Assembly: GCF_030433855.1 (NCBI RefSeq)
Contig: NZ_JARUXC010000002.1
Location: 186,001 to 250,000 of the forward strand
Direction of reading: 5' to 3'
Source: Agreia sp. PsM10
GTDB lineage: Bacteria > Actinomycetota > Actinomycetes > Actinomycetales > Microbacteriaceae
Length of the DNA stretch: 64,000 nt
The translations under genes and the position numbers were made by a program. The notes under the pieces are model-generated. The model made no database searches. It was not told where the DNA came from and was given only the letters and a program-made list of their open reading frames with translations. Below, piece by piece: positions 8,985 through 17,504 of this stretch. The number at the start of each line of letters is the position of its first letter. Positions within the stretch are counted from its first letter, which is position 1.

Positions 8985-10448
8985 ATGTCCGAGACTCCCG
9001 CAACGACGCCGCGCGTCACTTTGCTGAGCGGACTCGTGGGGCGCGCCCGTCGGCATCCGAGGGCCTTCGCGATCACCGCCGCAGCAGTCGCACTCATCGT
9101 GCTCGGCGGCGGCGGGCTCCTGGCCGGGGCGGCCGTCGGTGCGCCCGACGCCGATGCGGCGGCCCGTGTTGCGACGCTTCCCAGCGCCAGCCCGTCCGGT
9201 CCCGCCTCCGCGACGCCGACGCCCACCCCGACCCCCACGGCGCGCCCTGTGCCCGCCGCCGTGCCCGCCGCCCAACCGGTGCGCACCTGCTCGATCGCGG
9301 AGGCGGCATCCGATGAGCGCCTCGGCACCTTCTCGGGCAGCGTGCGCAACGCGACCACCGGCGAGATCCTCTACGACCACGCGGGCGGCACCTACTCGCG
9401 CACGGCCAGCGTCATGAAGGTGCTCACCAGCGCGGCCGCCCTGGCCGTGCTCGGCCCCGACTATCGCGCGAGCACCACCGTCGTCGCCGGAACGGAGCCC
9501 GGCCAGGTCGTGCTGGTCGGCGGCGGAGACATCACCCTCGCCAGCGGTTCGTCGAACATCTACCCCGGCTCGGCCAGCATGCTCGACCTCGCGGCGCAGG
9601 TGAACGCGTCGCTGGGGGGCGCACCCGTCACCTCGATCGTGCTCGATTCCTCGGCGTTCTCGGGCGACGCATGGCAGCCTTCCTGGAACCGGAAGGAACT
9701 CTTCGACGGCTGGTCCAGCGAGGTGACCGCGCTGCAGGTCGACGGCGACCGGGCGAACCCGTCGAGCAGCCAGTCGACCCGCAGCGAAGACCCGATCGGG
9801 CGCGCGGGCGCGGCGTTCGCGAGCGCCCTCGGGGCGACGGGCGCCTCGATCAGCCAGGGTGTGGCGCCGGCGGGCACGGCGACGCTCGGCCAGGTGCAGT
9901 CGGCGCCGGTGTCGACGATGGTGCAGGATGCGCTCCTGCGATCCGACAACACCGAGGCCGAGATGCTGGCCCGCCTCACGGCGATCGCGCAGGGCTCGGG
10001 CAGCTCCTTCTCCTCGCTCGCCGCATCCACCCCCGCCGCGCTCGCGAGCTACGGCCTCGACACCGCCGGGCTCGTCATCGTCGACGGCTCCGGTCTCTCC
10101 GACGACAACGGGGTCTCGCCCAACTTCCTCACCGCGCTGTTCGCCAAGATCGCGGCCCGGGAGGGCAACCTCGGCATCATCGCCGACGGCCTGCCTGTGG
10201 CGGGCGAGAGCGGCACCCTCGCCGGCCGCTTCACCGGGTCGAATTCGGATGCCGCGGGTCGCGTGATCGCGAAGACCGGGTGGATAGACACCGGCTACAC
10301 CCTGTCGGGCATCATCACCGCGGCAGACGGGTCGATCCTGACCTTCGCCTTCTTCGCGCTCGACGACGTGTCGGACAGCTCGAAGCAGGCGCTCGACACG
10401 GTGACGGCCGCGGCCTATCGTTGCGGGAACAACCTGTCGAATCAGTGA
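8985..10448 (+). CDS. dacB: D-alanyl-D-alanine carboxypeptidase/endopeptidase (PBP4, S13)
   Basis: A 487-residue class C low-molecular-weight penicillin-binding protein acting on peptidoglycan outside the membrane. An N-terminal hydrophobic anchor (about 28-52) is followed by a Pro/Thr-rich linker. All three active-site boxes are present: SVMK (SxxK, near 142), SDN (near 320) and KTG (near 430). The insert between the first two boxes is shorter than in the E. coli enzyme, as usual for actinobacteria. In many relatives dacB is followed by tilS-hpt-ftsH; that linkage is not seen here. Confidence 0.93.
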   Translation: MSETPATTPRVTLLSGLVGRARRHPRAFAITAAAVALIVLGGGGLLAGAAVGAPDADAAARVATLPSASPSGPASATPTPTPTPTARPVPAAVPAAQPVRTCSIAEAASDERLGTFSGSVRNATTGEILYDHAGGTYSRTASVMKVLTSAAALAVLGPDYRASTTVVAGTEPGQVVLVGGGDITLASGSSNIYPGSASMLDLAAQVNASLGGAPVTSIVLDSSAFSGDAWQPSWNRKELFDGWSSEVTALQVDGDRANPSSSQSTRSEDPIGRAGAAFASALGATGASISQGVAPAGTATLGQVQSAPVSTMVQDALLRSDNTEAEMLARLTAIAQGSGSSFSSLAASTPAALASYGLDTAGLVIVDGSGLSDDNGVSPNFLTALFAKIAAREGNLGIIADGLPVAGESGTLAGRFTGSNSDAAGRVIAKTGWIDTGYTLSGIITAADGSILTFAFFALDDVSDSSKQALDTVTAAAYRCGNNLSNQ

Positions 10449-10537
10449 CCCGCGTGTGCTCTAGACTCAATTGGTAAGCCGGCTGACTAATTCGACCGGA
10501 CTCGACCGGTAGCCTGTGAGACAGAGAGTGAGACGGC

Positions 10538-11131
10538 ATGGCCCGCGCACTGTTCATCATCGACGTGCAGAACGACTTCACCGAGGGCGGCGCCCTGGGC
10601 GTCGAAGGCGGCGAAGCTGTGGCGGCCGGGGTCTCGGCCCTGCTGGCGGAGCACCGTGATGCCTACGACATGATCTTCGCCTCGCGCGACTGGCACGACG
10701 CAGACAACGACAACGGCGGCCATTTCGCGACCGACGAGGCCCCCGACTTCGTCGACAGCTGGCCCGTGCACTGCGTCGCCGGAACGTTCGGTGCCGAGTA
10801 CCACGACGACCTCACGACCAACTCGATCGACTTCCACATCCGCAAGGGCCAGGGAAAGCCTGCCTACTCGATCTTCGAGGGAACCGCGGAAGAGGGCGGC
10901 TCGGTCGTCGAGCTGCTCGACACCCACGGCATCACCCAGATCGACATCGCCGGTCTCGCGACCGACTACTGCGTTCGCGCCTCCGCGCTCGACGCGCTGC
11001 AGCATGGACGCGACGTGCGCATCATCACCGACCTCGTGGCCGGCGTCGCGCCCGAGTCGAGCCGCGAGGCCCTGGCGGAGATGACCCGCGCCGGCGCCGA
11101 CCTCGTGCTCGCCGCCCAGGTCGAAAGCTAG
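10538..11131 (+). CDS. pncA: Nicotinamidase / isochorismatase-family hydrolase
   Basis: Converts nicotinamide to nicotinate for NAD salvage. The 197-residue protein has the full catalytic triad of nicotinamidases: Asp10 in IDVQNDF, Lys near 104 in IRKGQ, and the nucleophilic Cys near 145 in GLATDYCVRAS. The metal-site Asp/His pair is in SRDWHD and the second His follows in GGHF. The ATG is preceded by a purine-rich GAGAGTGAGA. It is 2 bp from the MMPL gene and probably co-transcribed, but no functional link is evident. Confidence 0.92.
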   Translation: MARALFIIDVQNDFTEGGALGVEGGEAVAAGVSALLAEHRDAYDMIFASRDWHDADNDNGGHFATDEAPDFVDSWPVHCVAGTFGAEYHDDLTTNSIDFHIRKGQGKPAYSIFEGTAEEGGSVVELLDTHGITQIDIAGLATDYCVRASALDALQHGRDVRIITDLVAGVAPESSREALAEMTRAGADLVLAAQVES

Positions 11132-11133
11132 AC

Positions 11134-13362
11134 GTGCGCGTTCCCCGGTGGCTGAGGATCCTCCTCCCCGCCGCCCTGATCCTCGTGTGGCTGACCGCCG
11201 CATCGATCGGAGGCCCGTACTTCGGCCGCATCGACGAGGTGTCGAGCAACGACCAGACCACCTACCTGCCCGCCAGCGCCGACGCGACCAAGGTGAGCGC
11301 GCTGCAGAAGCAGTTCACCGACTCCGACGCCATCCCCGCGATCATCGTGTTCCGCACCGACGATGGAGCCGAGCTCACCGACGAGCAGCGCACGGGCATC
11401 CAGAACCAGATCGACGGGATCGCGACAGTACCGGGGGTCGCCGACGACATCTCGCCGGCGATTCCGTCGGAAGACGGTCAGGCGGTCGAGGTCTTCGTGC
11501 CGATCGATGCCTCGGGCGAGGTGCGCGACACCGTCGACTCGATGCGCTCCTACCTGCTGCGCGAGGGTTCGATCGAGGGAGTGACGGCGTTCGTCACCGG
11601 CCCGGCGGGCTTCACCGCCGACATCGGCGACGCGTTCGCGGGAATCGACGGCATCCTGCTCGTGACGGCCCTCGCCGCCGTCTTCCTCATCCTCTTCGTC
11701 GTCTATCGATCGCCCCTGCTGCCGTTCCTGGTGCTCGGAACGTCGTTGTTCGCGCTCACCACGAGCCTGCTCACCGTCTGGTGGCTCGCCAAGGCCGGCG
11801 TCTTCACGCTGAACGGGCAGGTGCAGGGCATCCTCTTCATCCTCGTGATCGGTGCCGCCACCGACTATTCGCTGCTGTACGTGTCGCGGTACAGGGAGGC
11901 GCTGCGCACGCACGAGAAGCGCTGGGATGCGACGTGGGCGGCCCTGCGCGTGTCGCTCGAGCCGATCCTCGCGTCGGGTGGAACGGTCATCGCCGGCCTG
12001 CTCTGCCTGCTCTTCTCCGACCTCAATTCGAACAAGGCGCTCGGCCCCGTCTCGGCCGTCGGCGTCGCCTTCAGCGTGCTCGCATCGCTCACGCTGCTTC
12101 CGGCGCTGCTGCTGGCCTGCGGCCGGGCGTCGTTCTGGCCGCTGCGGCCGAAATACGCGGCGCCGGATGGGGCGGCGACCCGCGCAGCGGCAGAGCACGC
12201 CCGCCACGGTTTCGGCCCGCACGAGGCCGCCCACGGCGCACCCAAGGGCTTCTGGGCGCGGCTCGAGGCGTTCATCGCCTGGCGGCCCCGAACGATCTGG
12301 ATCGTCACCACGGTCGTGCTGCTCGCGGCCGGCACAGGAGTGCTGCAGTTGCAGGCCAGCGGCGTTCCGCAGAGCGACCTCATCCTCGGCTCGTCGGAGG
12401 CGCGCGATGGCCAGGAGGCCCTCGGCGAGCACTTCCCTGGCGGTTCGGGAAGCCCGGCGCTGATCGTCGCGCCCGAGGCCGACCTGGCCGACGTCGCATC
12501 CACCGTTCTCGGGGCCGACGGAGTGACCTCGCTCACGGTCACCAGCGCGAATTCGCCCTCGGGCTCTGCCGTCGTCGACAGCGACGGGTCGCTCTCGGCG
12601 CCCGGAGGCGCGCAGACGCTCATCGCCGTGGCGCCGACGGTCGTCGACGGCGACGTGCTGCTGCAGGCGACGCTCTCCGATGCCGCAGATTCGGATGCCG
12701 CGAAGGACACGGTGCGCGAGCTGCGGTCGGCGCTGGCCGACACGACGTCCGGCGCACTCGTCGGCGGAGTCACGGCGACCGCCATCGACTCGGACACGGC
12801 CAGCGTGCACGACCGCAACACCATCATCCCGATCGTGCTCGTGGTCATCCTGCTCATCCTGATGCTGCTGCTGAGGTCGATCCTGGCGCCGGTGCTGCTG
12901 GTGCTCAGCGTGGTCGTCTCGTTCGCCGCCGCGCTCGGCGTCTCCGCGCTCGTCTTCAATCAGGTCTTCGGGTTCCCCGGCGCCGACCCGTCGGTTCCCC
13001 TCTACGGCTTCGTGTTCCTCGTGGCCCTGGGCATCGACTACAACATCTTCCTCATGACCCGCGTGCGGGAGGAGTCGATCGCGCACGGAACGCGCGCCGG
13101 CATCCTGCGGGGGCTGACGGTGACCGGAGGGGTCATCACCTCGGCCGGAATCGTTCTGGCCGCGACGTTCTCGGCGCTCGGGGTCATTCCCGTGCTCTTC
13201 CTCGCCCAGATCGCCTTCATCGTGGCCTTCGGCGTGCTGCTCGACACGCTGCTAGTGAGGTCGCTGCTGGTGCCCGCGCTGGCCTACGACCTGGGTCGTG
13301 TCATCTGGTGGCCGAGTAAGCTGGCGAAGGCGCCTCAGGGCGTCGACACACCATCTCGCTAG
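11134..13362 (+). CDS. MMPL-family (RND-type) membrane transporter
   Basis: A 742-residue membrane protein with the two-fold repeat of the MMPL/RND superfamily. Each half starts with one membrane helix and an extracellular domain (about 30-165 and 410-540), followed by a five-helix bundle (about 170-330 and 555-735). Within the bundles lie family residues such as GAATDYSLLYVSRYRE (about 245-260) and ALGIDYNIFLMTRVRE (about 625-640), where the Asp-Tyr pairs are the presumed proton relay. Homologues export lipids or act as drug-efflux-like pumps. The gene starts with GTG two bases after pncA. Confidence 0.9.
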   Translation: MRVPRWLRILLPAALILVWLTAASIGGPYFGRIDEVSSNDQTTYLPASADATKVSALQKQFTDSDAIPAIIVFRTDDGAELTDEQRTGIQNQIDGIATVPGVADDISPAIPSEDGQAVEVFVPIDASGEVRDTVDSMRSYLLREGSIEGVTAFVTGPAGFTADIGDAFAGIDGILLVTALAAVFLILFVVYRSPLLPFLVLGTSLFALTTSLLTVWWLAKAGVFTLNGQVQGILFILVIGAATDYSLLYVSRYREALRTHEKRWDATWAALRVSLEPILASGGTVIAGLLCLLFSDLNSNKALGPVSAVGVAFSVLASLTLLPALLLACGRASFWPLRPKYAAPDGAATRAAAEHARHGFGPHEAAHGAPKGFWARLEAFIAWRPRTIWIVTTVVLLAAGTGVLQLQASGVPQSDLILGSSEARDGQEALGEHFPGGSGSPALIVAPEADLADVASTVLGADGVTSLTVTSANSPSGSAVVDSDGSLSAPGGAQTLIAVAPTVVDGDVLLQATLSDAADSDAAKDTVRELRSALADTTSGALVGGVTATAIDSDTASVHDRNTIIPIVLVVILLILMLLLRSILAPVLLVLSVVVSFAAALGVSALVFNQVFGFPGADPSVPLYGFVFLVALGIDYNIFLMTRVREESIAHGTRAGILRGLTVTGGVITSAGIVLAATFSALGVIPVLFLAQIAFIVAFGVLLDTLLVRSLLVPALAYDLGRVIWWPSKLAKAPQGVDTPSR

Positions 13363-13383
13363 CGCTCAGCAGTACGGAGAATC

Positions 13384-14850
13384 ATGACAACGACGTCCGA
13401 ATCCTCGCTTCTCGCATCGGTGCCCAACCAGCTCTACATCGGTGGGCAGTGGGTCGACGCTGAGGGCGGTCGCACCATCGATGTCGACGACCCGGCGACG
13501 GGCGCGACGATCCGCACGATCGCCGATGCCGGCCCGGCCGACGGCATCCGAGCCCTCGACGCCGCGGTCGCCGCCCAGGCCGAGTGGGCGGCCACGGCTC
13601 CGCGGGTGCGCGGTGAGATCCTGCGCCGGGCGTTCGACATGCTGCAGGAGCGCAAGGCGGAGTTCGCCCTGCTGATGACCCTCGAGATGGGCAAGCCGCT
13701 GGCGGAGGCCGCCGGTGAGGTGGCCTACGGGGGAGAGTTCCTGCGCTGGTTCAGCGAAGAGGCGGTGCGCATCTCGGGTCGCTACGGGCAGAACCCCGAG
13801 GGCACAGGAACGATGGTCGTGTCGCAGCGACCCGTCGGCCCCTGCTTCCTGATCACCCCCTGGAACTTCCCGCTCGCCATGGCCACGCGCAAGATCGCGC
13901 CGGCCCTCGCGGCAGGCTGCACGGTCGTCGTCAAGCCGGCCGAGCTCACGCCCCTCACCACGCTCTTCTTCGCGAAGCTGCTCGAAGACGCGGGCCTGCC
14001 CGCGGGCGTGCTCAACGTGATCACCACGTCCACATCGGGTGAGGTCTCGGAACCCATCATCAGAGATCCTCGGCTGCGCAAGCTCAGCTTCACGGGGTCC
14101 ACGGGCGTCGGTCAGAAACTCATCGCCCAGTCGGCCGCCAACGTGCTGCGCACCTCGATGGAGCTCGGCGGCAACGCCCCCTTCGTCGTCTTCGACGACG
14201 CCGATCTCGACAAGGCGGTCGACGGGGCCATGCTCGCGAAGTTCCGCAACATCGGTCAGGCATGCACGGCGGCCAACCGCTTCATCGTGCACTCCGCGGT
14301 CGCCGACGAGTTCGCCCGGCGCATCGCCGACCGGGTGAAGGCCCTCTCGATCGGCCGCGGCACCGAGCAGGGAGTCGACATCGGCCCGCTCATCAACGAC
14401 AAGGCGGTCGACAAGGCCGACTCCCTGGTGCAGGACGCCGTCTCACGGGGCGCCGAGCTGGTCACCGGCGGCAAGCGCGTCGACGGCCCGGGAAGCTTCT
14501 ACGAGCCCACCGTCGTGTCCGGGGTCGCCGCCGGCAGTGACATCCTGCGCGAGGAGATCTTCGGACCCGTCGTGTCGATCGTGACGTTCGACGACGAGGA
14601 CGAGGGCGTGCGGCTCGCCAACGACACCCAGTACGGTCTCGTGAGCTACGTCTTCACCTCCGACCTGGCCCGGGGTCAGCGCATGATCGAGCGCCTCGAG
14701 ACCGGCATGATGGGCCTCAACGTGGGCGTCGTATCGAACGCGGCGGCCCCCTTCGGCGGCGTCAAGCAGTCGGGACTGGGCCGCGAGGGCGGGCTGGAGG
14801 GCATCCACGAGTACCTGTCGACGAAGTACACGCTCATCCCGAACTCGTAG
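13384..14850 (+). CDS. gabD: NAD(P)-dependent succinate-semialdehyde dehydrogenase (ALDH family)
   Basis: A 488-residue aldehyde dehydrogenase, closest in motif pattern to succinate-semialdehyde dehydrogenases. Visible are the cofactor-loop PWNFPLAMATRKIAPAL, the FTGSTGVGQ motif, the general base Glu near 260 in MELGGNAP, the catalytic Cys near 294 in GQACTAANRF, and the C-terminal PFGGVKQSGLGREGG. The ATG follows GGAG. No GABA transaminase or permease is nearby, so the exact aldehyde is inferred only from sequence. It is convergent with the ABC exporter across the unusual 427-bp gap. Confidence 0.85.
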   Translation: MTTTSESSLLASVPNQLYIGGQWVDAEGGRTIDVDDPATGATIRTIADAGPADGIRALDAAVAAQAEWAATAPRVRGEILRRAFDMLQERKAEFALLMTLEMGKPLAEAAGEVAYGGEFLRWFSEEAVRISGRYGQNPEGTGTMVVSQRPVGPCFLITPWNFPLAMATRKIAPALAAGCTVVVKPAELTPLTTLFFAKLLEDAGLPAGVLNVITTSTSGEVSEPIIRDPRLRKLSFTGSTGVGQKLIAQSAANVLRTSMELGGNAPFVVFDDADLDKAVDGAMLAKFRNIGQACTAANRFIVHSAVADEFARRIADRVKALSIGRGTEQGVDIGPLINDKAVDKADSLVQDAVSRGAELVTGGKRVDGPGSFYEPTVVSGVAAGSDILREEIFGPVVSIVTFDDEDEGVRLANDTQYGLVSYVFTSDLARGQRMIERLETGMMGLNVGVVSNAAAPFGGVKQSGLGREGGLEGIHEYLSTKYTLIPNS

Positions 14851-14857
14851 ATTCCCA

Positions 14858-14920
14858 TTCCCTGAGCTCGTCGAAGGGCGCCTCCCGCGTAGGAAACCGT
14901 TTCCTGAGCTTGTCGAAGGG
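14858..14920 (+). repeat. Two copies of the dispersed CCCTGAGCYTGTCGAAGGG repeat in tandem
   Basis: Copies at 14858-14878 and 14901-14920 lie 43 bp apart in the same direction. The sequence after each copy is also related (CGCCTCCCGC versus CACCTCCCAC), so the repeated unit is longer than the core. The same core recurs near 30.3, 38.4, 50.8 and 56.7 kb. Confidence 0.8.
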
Positions 14921-14956
14921 CACCTCCCACGCCTGGTTACGCCCATCTGTCTCCAT

Positions 14957-15019
14957 AACGGGAGGAGATTTATCAAATCGACGCACTATGTGCGTCCGAT
15001 GCGCATCGTTCCTCCCGTT
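14957..15019. other. Perfect four-way-junction inverted-repeat element
   Basis: Outer arms AACGGGAGGA (14957-14966) and TCCTCCCGTT (15010-15019) pair over 10 bp without mismatch. Between them, abutting with only one unpaired base (15009), are three further perfect hairpins: GATTT-ATC-AAATC (14967-14979), GACGCAC-TAT-GTGCGTC (14980-14996) and the palindrome CGATGCGCATCG (14997-15008). The element lies between the 3' ends of two convergent genes, so it is not a promoter region for either. It may be a small structured RNA, a recombination or replication site, or the relic of a mobile element; the sequence alone does not decide. Confidence 0.6.
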
Positions 15020-15094
15020 CGCACATACGAAGGTGCGCAGACGGGCGCTATGTGAGGACAGACTGCTGGGGAACAACGGTTCGGGCAATTCATC

Positions 15095-15108
15095 CCCGGA
15101 TATCCGGG
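15095..15108. repeat. 14-bp perfect palindrome
   Basis: CCCGGATATCCGGG reads identically on both strands and lies in the same convergent gap as the four-way-junction element. Function unknown. Confidence 0.6.
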
Positions 15109-15133
15109 CCTTGATCCGAGAAAGAATGACTTT

Positions 15134-15189
15134 GTCCTCAGCTGGCCATCGGCCTCGCCGACCACACCGCGCTCCGGCGGGCTAAGGAC
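15134..15189. other. Second nested inverted-repeat element
   Basis: Arms GTCCTCAGC (15134-15142) and GCTAAGGAC (15181-15189) pair at 8 of 9 positions. They enclose GGCC-ATC-GGCC (15144-15154) and CGCCG/CGGCG (15156-15160 with 15175-15179). The design of an outer stem holding short inner hairpins, one with an ATC loop, resembles the element at 14957-15019. The rest of the 14851-15277 gap holds no convincing gene. Confidence 0.45.
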
Positions 15190-15277
15190 GCACATGCGGA
15201 GCAACATGCCGCAGACCGAGCTCGAGTGGCAGCGTGTCGTCCGATTTGTGCTCCGCTAGCTCGTAGCGAGACCGCCG

Positions 15278-17110
15278 TCACACCAGTAGCTGGTGCTTCG
15301 CCAGGTCTTTGTACAGCGGGGTCGACACGACGAGCTCGGAATGCGTTCCCACGCCGACCACGCGGCCGTGCTCGAGCACCACGATCTGGTCGGAGTCGAC
15401 GACCGTCGACAGCCGGTGCGCGATCACGATGAGCGTGCGGTTCTCCGCGACCGCGTCGATCGCCTCGCGCAGCATCTGTTCGTTCAGGCCGTCGAGGCTC
15501 GACGTCGATTCGTCGAGCAGCAGGATGGGCGGGGCCGCGAGCAGGGCACGGGCGATGGCCAGCCGCTGGCGTTCGCCGCCGGAGAGCATGACGCCGTCTT
15601 CGCCGACCGCGGCGTCGAGCCCGTTGTCGTTGCGGTCGAGCACCTCGCCGAGATTCACCGCGTGCAGCACCTCGATGCACTGCTCATCGGTCGCGTCGGG
15701 GGAGGCCAGCAGCAGGTTCTGACGGATCGTTCCGGCGAGCACGGGCGCATCCTGCTCGACGTAGCCGATCTGCGACCGAAGCGTCTCGCGATCGATGGCC
15801 TTGAGGTCGATTCCGCCGAGACGCACGGTGCCCGAGGTCGGATCGTAGAAGCGTTCGATGAGGGCCAGCATGGTGCTCTTGCCCGCTCCTGACGGGCCGA
15901 CCAGCGCCGTTCGCTGGCCCTGGCGGGCCGCGAAGCTCACGCCGTGCAGAACGCCGGATGCCATGGGCCCGCCCGCAGGTACGTCGTCGTCGTCGACGGG
16001 CGCGCCGGCATACGCGAAGTGCACGTCGTCGAACTCGAGAGCGACGCCGTCGGATGCGATGGGAGGCGCCGAGGTGCGCGCGATCTCGGCGTCGAACTGG
16101 GTCTCGACGGGCAGGTCGATGATCTCCTGGATGCGGCCGAGGGCTCCGAGCGCCTGGTTCACGGAGTTGAGCGCACCGAACGCCTGGCCGAGAGGCATGA
16201 TCATCATGAACAGGAAGAGGATGAACGAGATCAGGTTGGCGATGGTGATCGAGCCGTCCGCGACGCGGAAGCCGCCCACGCCGAGCACGACCAGCAGCGA
16301 CACCTGCAGGGCGATTCCGGCGATGGGCACGACGAGGGCCGAGATCTTCGCGACCTGCACGCCCATGTCGAACGCGCCCCGCGCATCCGTCTCGATGGCC
16401 GCGATCTCGCGGTCGGTGGCATTGGATGCGCGCACCGTACGGATGGCGCCGAGCGAGCGCTCGACCGATGCCGCGAGGTCGCCGACCTTCTCCTGCTGCT
16501 TGCGGCTGGCCGTGCGCACGCGACCGGAGATGAGGACGACCGTGACGACGGAGACGGCGATGACCGCGACCGTGAGACCGAGCAGCACGGGATCGATGAT
16601 GAGCATGGCGATCAGGGCGCCGAAGAACACGAGCGAGCCGCCGATCGCGTCGACGAGTCCCTGGGTGATGACGGCGTAGAGGAGCGTGGTGTCGCTGCCG
16701 ACGCGGCTGACGAGGTCGCCGGTTCTGCGCACGTCGAACTCGCGAATCGGCAGACGCATCATTCGGCGCACCAGCTGGCGCCGGGCCGACAGTACGACCG
16801 CCGTGCCCGTGCGCTGCAGCAGGTAGTGCTGGAATCCACTGATGAGCCCGGAGACGACCACGAGGGCCACCAGCGCGGCCACGAGGGTTCCCAGCGGATC
16901 GCCGGCTTGCACCACGGTTATCACCTGGCTCACCAGCAGGGGCTGGGCCAGGCTGGCCCCGGCTCCCAGGATGCTGAGCACGATGACCACGCCGAGGATC
17001 GGACGGTGCTCGGAGAGATAGGGCAGCAGCTGGCTGAACCGGGCGCGGGGGCCGTCTTCGGGCTTCGGCGCCCGGCCCAGTCGGCGTCGTGGCTGCGTGC
17101 TGGTGCTCAT
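15278..17110 (-). CDS. ABC transporter, fused permease and ATPase (exporter type)
   Basis: A 610-residue half-transporter of the multidrug/lipid exporter type that should act as a dimer. The N-terminal half has six membrane helices (about 35-310). The C-terminal ATPase has Walker A GPSGAGKST, Q-loop YVEQDAPVLAG, signature LSGGERQRLAIARALL, Walker B ILLLDEST and the switch IVIAHRLSTV. An insert PVDDDDVPAGGP before Walker A is acidic and variable. The start is placed at 17110 (MSTSTQPRRR). The substrate is unknown; no partner half-transporter is adjacent, so a homodimer is likely. Confidence 0.9.
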   Translation of the reverse strand: MSTSTQPRRRLGRAPKPEDGPRARFSQLLPYLSEHRPILGVVIVLSILGAGASLAQPLLVSQVITVVQAGDPLGTLVAALVALVVVSGLISGFQHYLLQRTGTAVVLSARRQLVRRMMRLPIREFDVRRTGDLVSRVGSDTTLLYAVITQGLVDAIGGSLVFFGALIAMLIIDPVLLGLTVAVIAVSVVTVVLISGRVRTASRKQQEKVGDLAASVERSLGAIRTVRASNATDREIAAIETDARGAFDMGVQVAKISALVVPIAGIALQVSLLVVLGVGGFRVADGSITIANLISFILFLFMMIMPLGQAFGALNSVNQALGALGRIQEIIDLPVETQFDAEIARTSAPPIASDGVALEFDDVHFAYAGAPVDDDDVPAGGPMASGVLHGVSFAARQGQRTALVGPSGAGKSTMLALIERFYDPTSGTVRLGGIDLKAIDRETLRSQIGYVEQDAPVLAGTIRQNLLLASPDATDEQCIEVLHAVNLGEVLDRNDNGLDAAVGEDGVMLSGGERQRLAIARALLAAPPILLLDESTSSLDGLNEQMLREAIDAVAENRTLIVIAHRLSTVVDSDQIVVLEHGRVVGVGTHSELVVSTPLYKDLAKHQLLV

Positions 17111-17216
17111 GCGGATCTTTCTGCTGCGGGAAGAGGGGAGTGCGATGCGCCGTACCGTCGGTCGAGCCGAGTGCGCGGGCCCCTCTCCATTGTGCACCGC
17201 GTGTGCGCGGTGCGGG

Positions 17217-17411
17217 TCACCGGGTGGTGACGACGGCGGCCGGGCTGTCGATCGACGACGAGGTGGGCGAGACCGGAGGAGCGAGCAGAAGGGCCGCCAG
17301 CATCAGGCCGCCGAGACCGGATGCGAGAAGCCAGGCGCGGATCGCCCGTTGGGGCTCGTCGCCGCGCCAGGAGCCGGCGTGACGCCACGGCGTGCCCGCA
17401 TGAATCGACAT
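17217..17411 (-). CDS. Small single-span membrane protein, hypothetical (64 aa)
   Basis: Starts MSIHAGTPWR behind a clear AAGGTGAG site. A soluble Arg/Trp-rich N-terminus is followed by one hydrophobic helix (about residues 27-48, WLLASGLGGLMLAALLLAP) and a short Ser/Pro tail. It lies 106 bp upstream of the ABC exporter on the same strand and could be its small partner, but I recognise no family. The ribosome binding site is the main support for coding. Confidence 0.5.
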   Translation of the reverse strand: MSIHAGTPWRHAGSWRGDEPQRAIRAWLLASGLGGLMLAALLLAPPVSPTSSSIDSPAAVVTTR

Positions 17412-17428
17412 GGGCTCACCTTATGCCG

Positions 17429-17482
17429 CGAGCCTGCGAACTGCCGCACAGTGCAGGACACTGGCGGCGGCTCGCAGGCTCG
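17429..17482 (-). terminator. Long hairpin between the MHS transporter and the small membrane protein gene
   Basis: CGAGCCTGCGA (17429-17439) pairs perfectly with TCGCAGGCTCG (17472-17482), with an inner GCCGC/GCGGC stem (17443-17447 with 17464-17468). It follows the stop of the minus-strand transporter at 17505 and probably ends that transcript. Confidence 0.6.
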
Positions 17483-17504
17483 GGGATGCGTGCGGTGACG
17501 CGGG

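Noticed and set aside
8954-9316. Alternative frames over the dacB N-terminus
   Set aside because: Low-complexity frames in the Pro/Thr-rich linker region; the dacB frame has all three penicillin-binding boxes.
14858-14920. IS-element ends
   Set aside because: The repeats are not terminal inverted repeats of a larger unit; no transposase frame or target-site duplication is visible.
14986-15207. 73-codon minus-strand frame in the convergent gap
   Set aside because: No ribosome binding site, Cys/Pro-rich unlikely composition, and it overlaps the inverted-repeat elements, which explain the sequence better.
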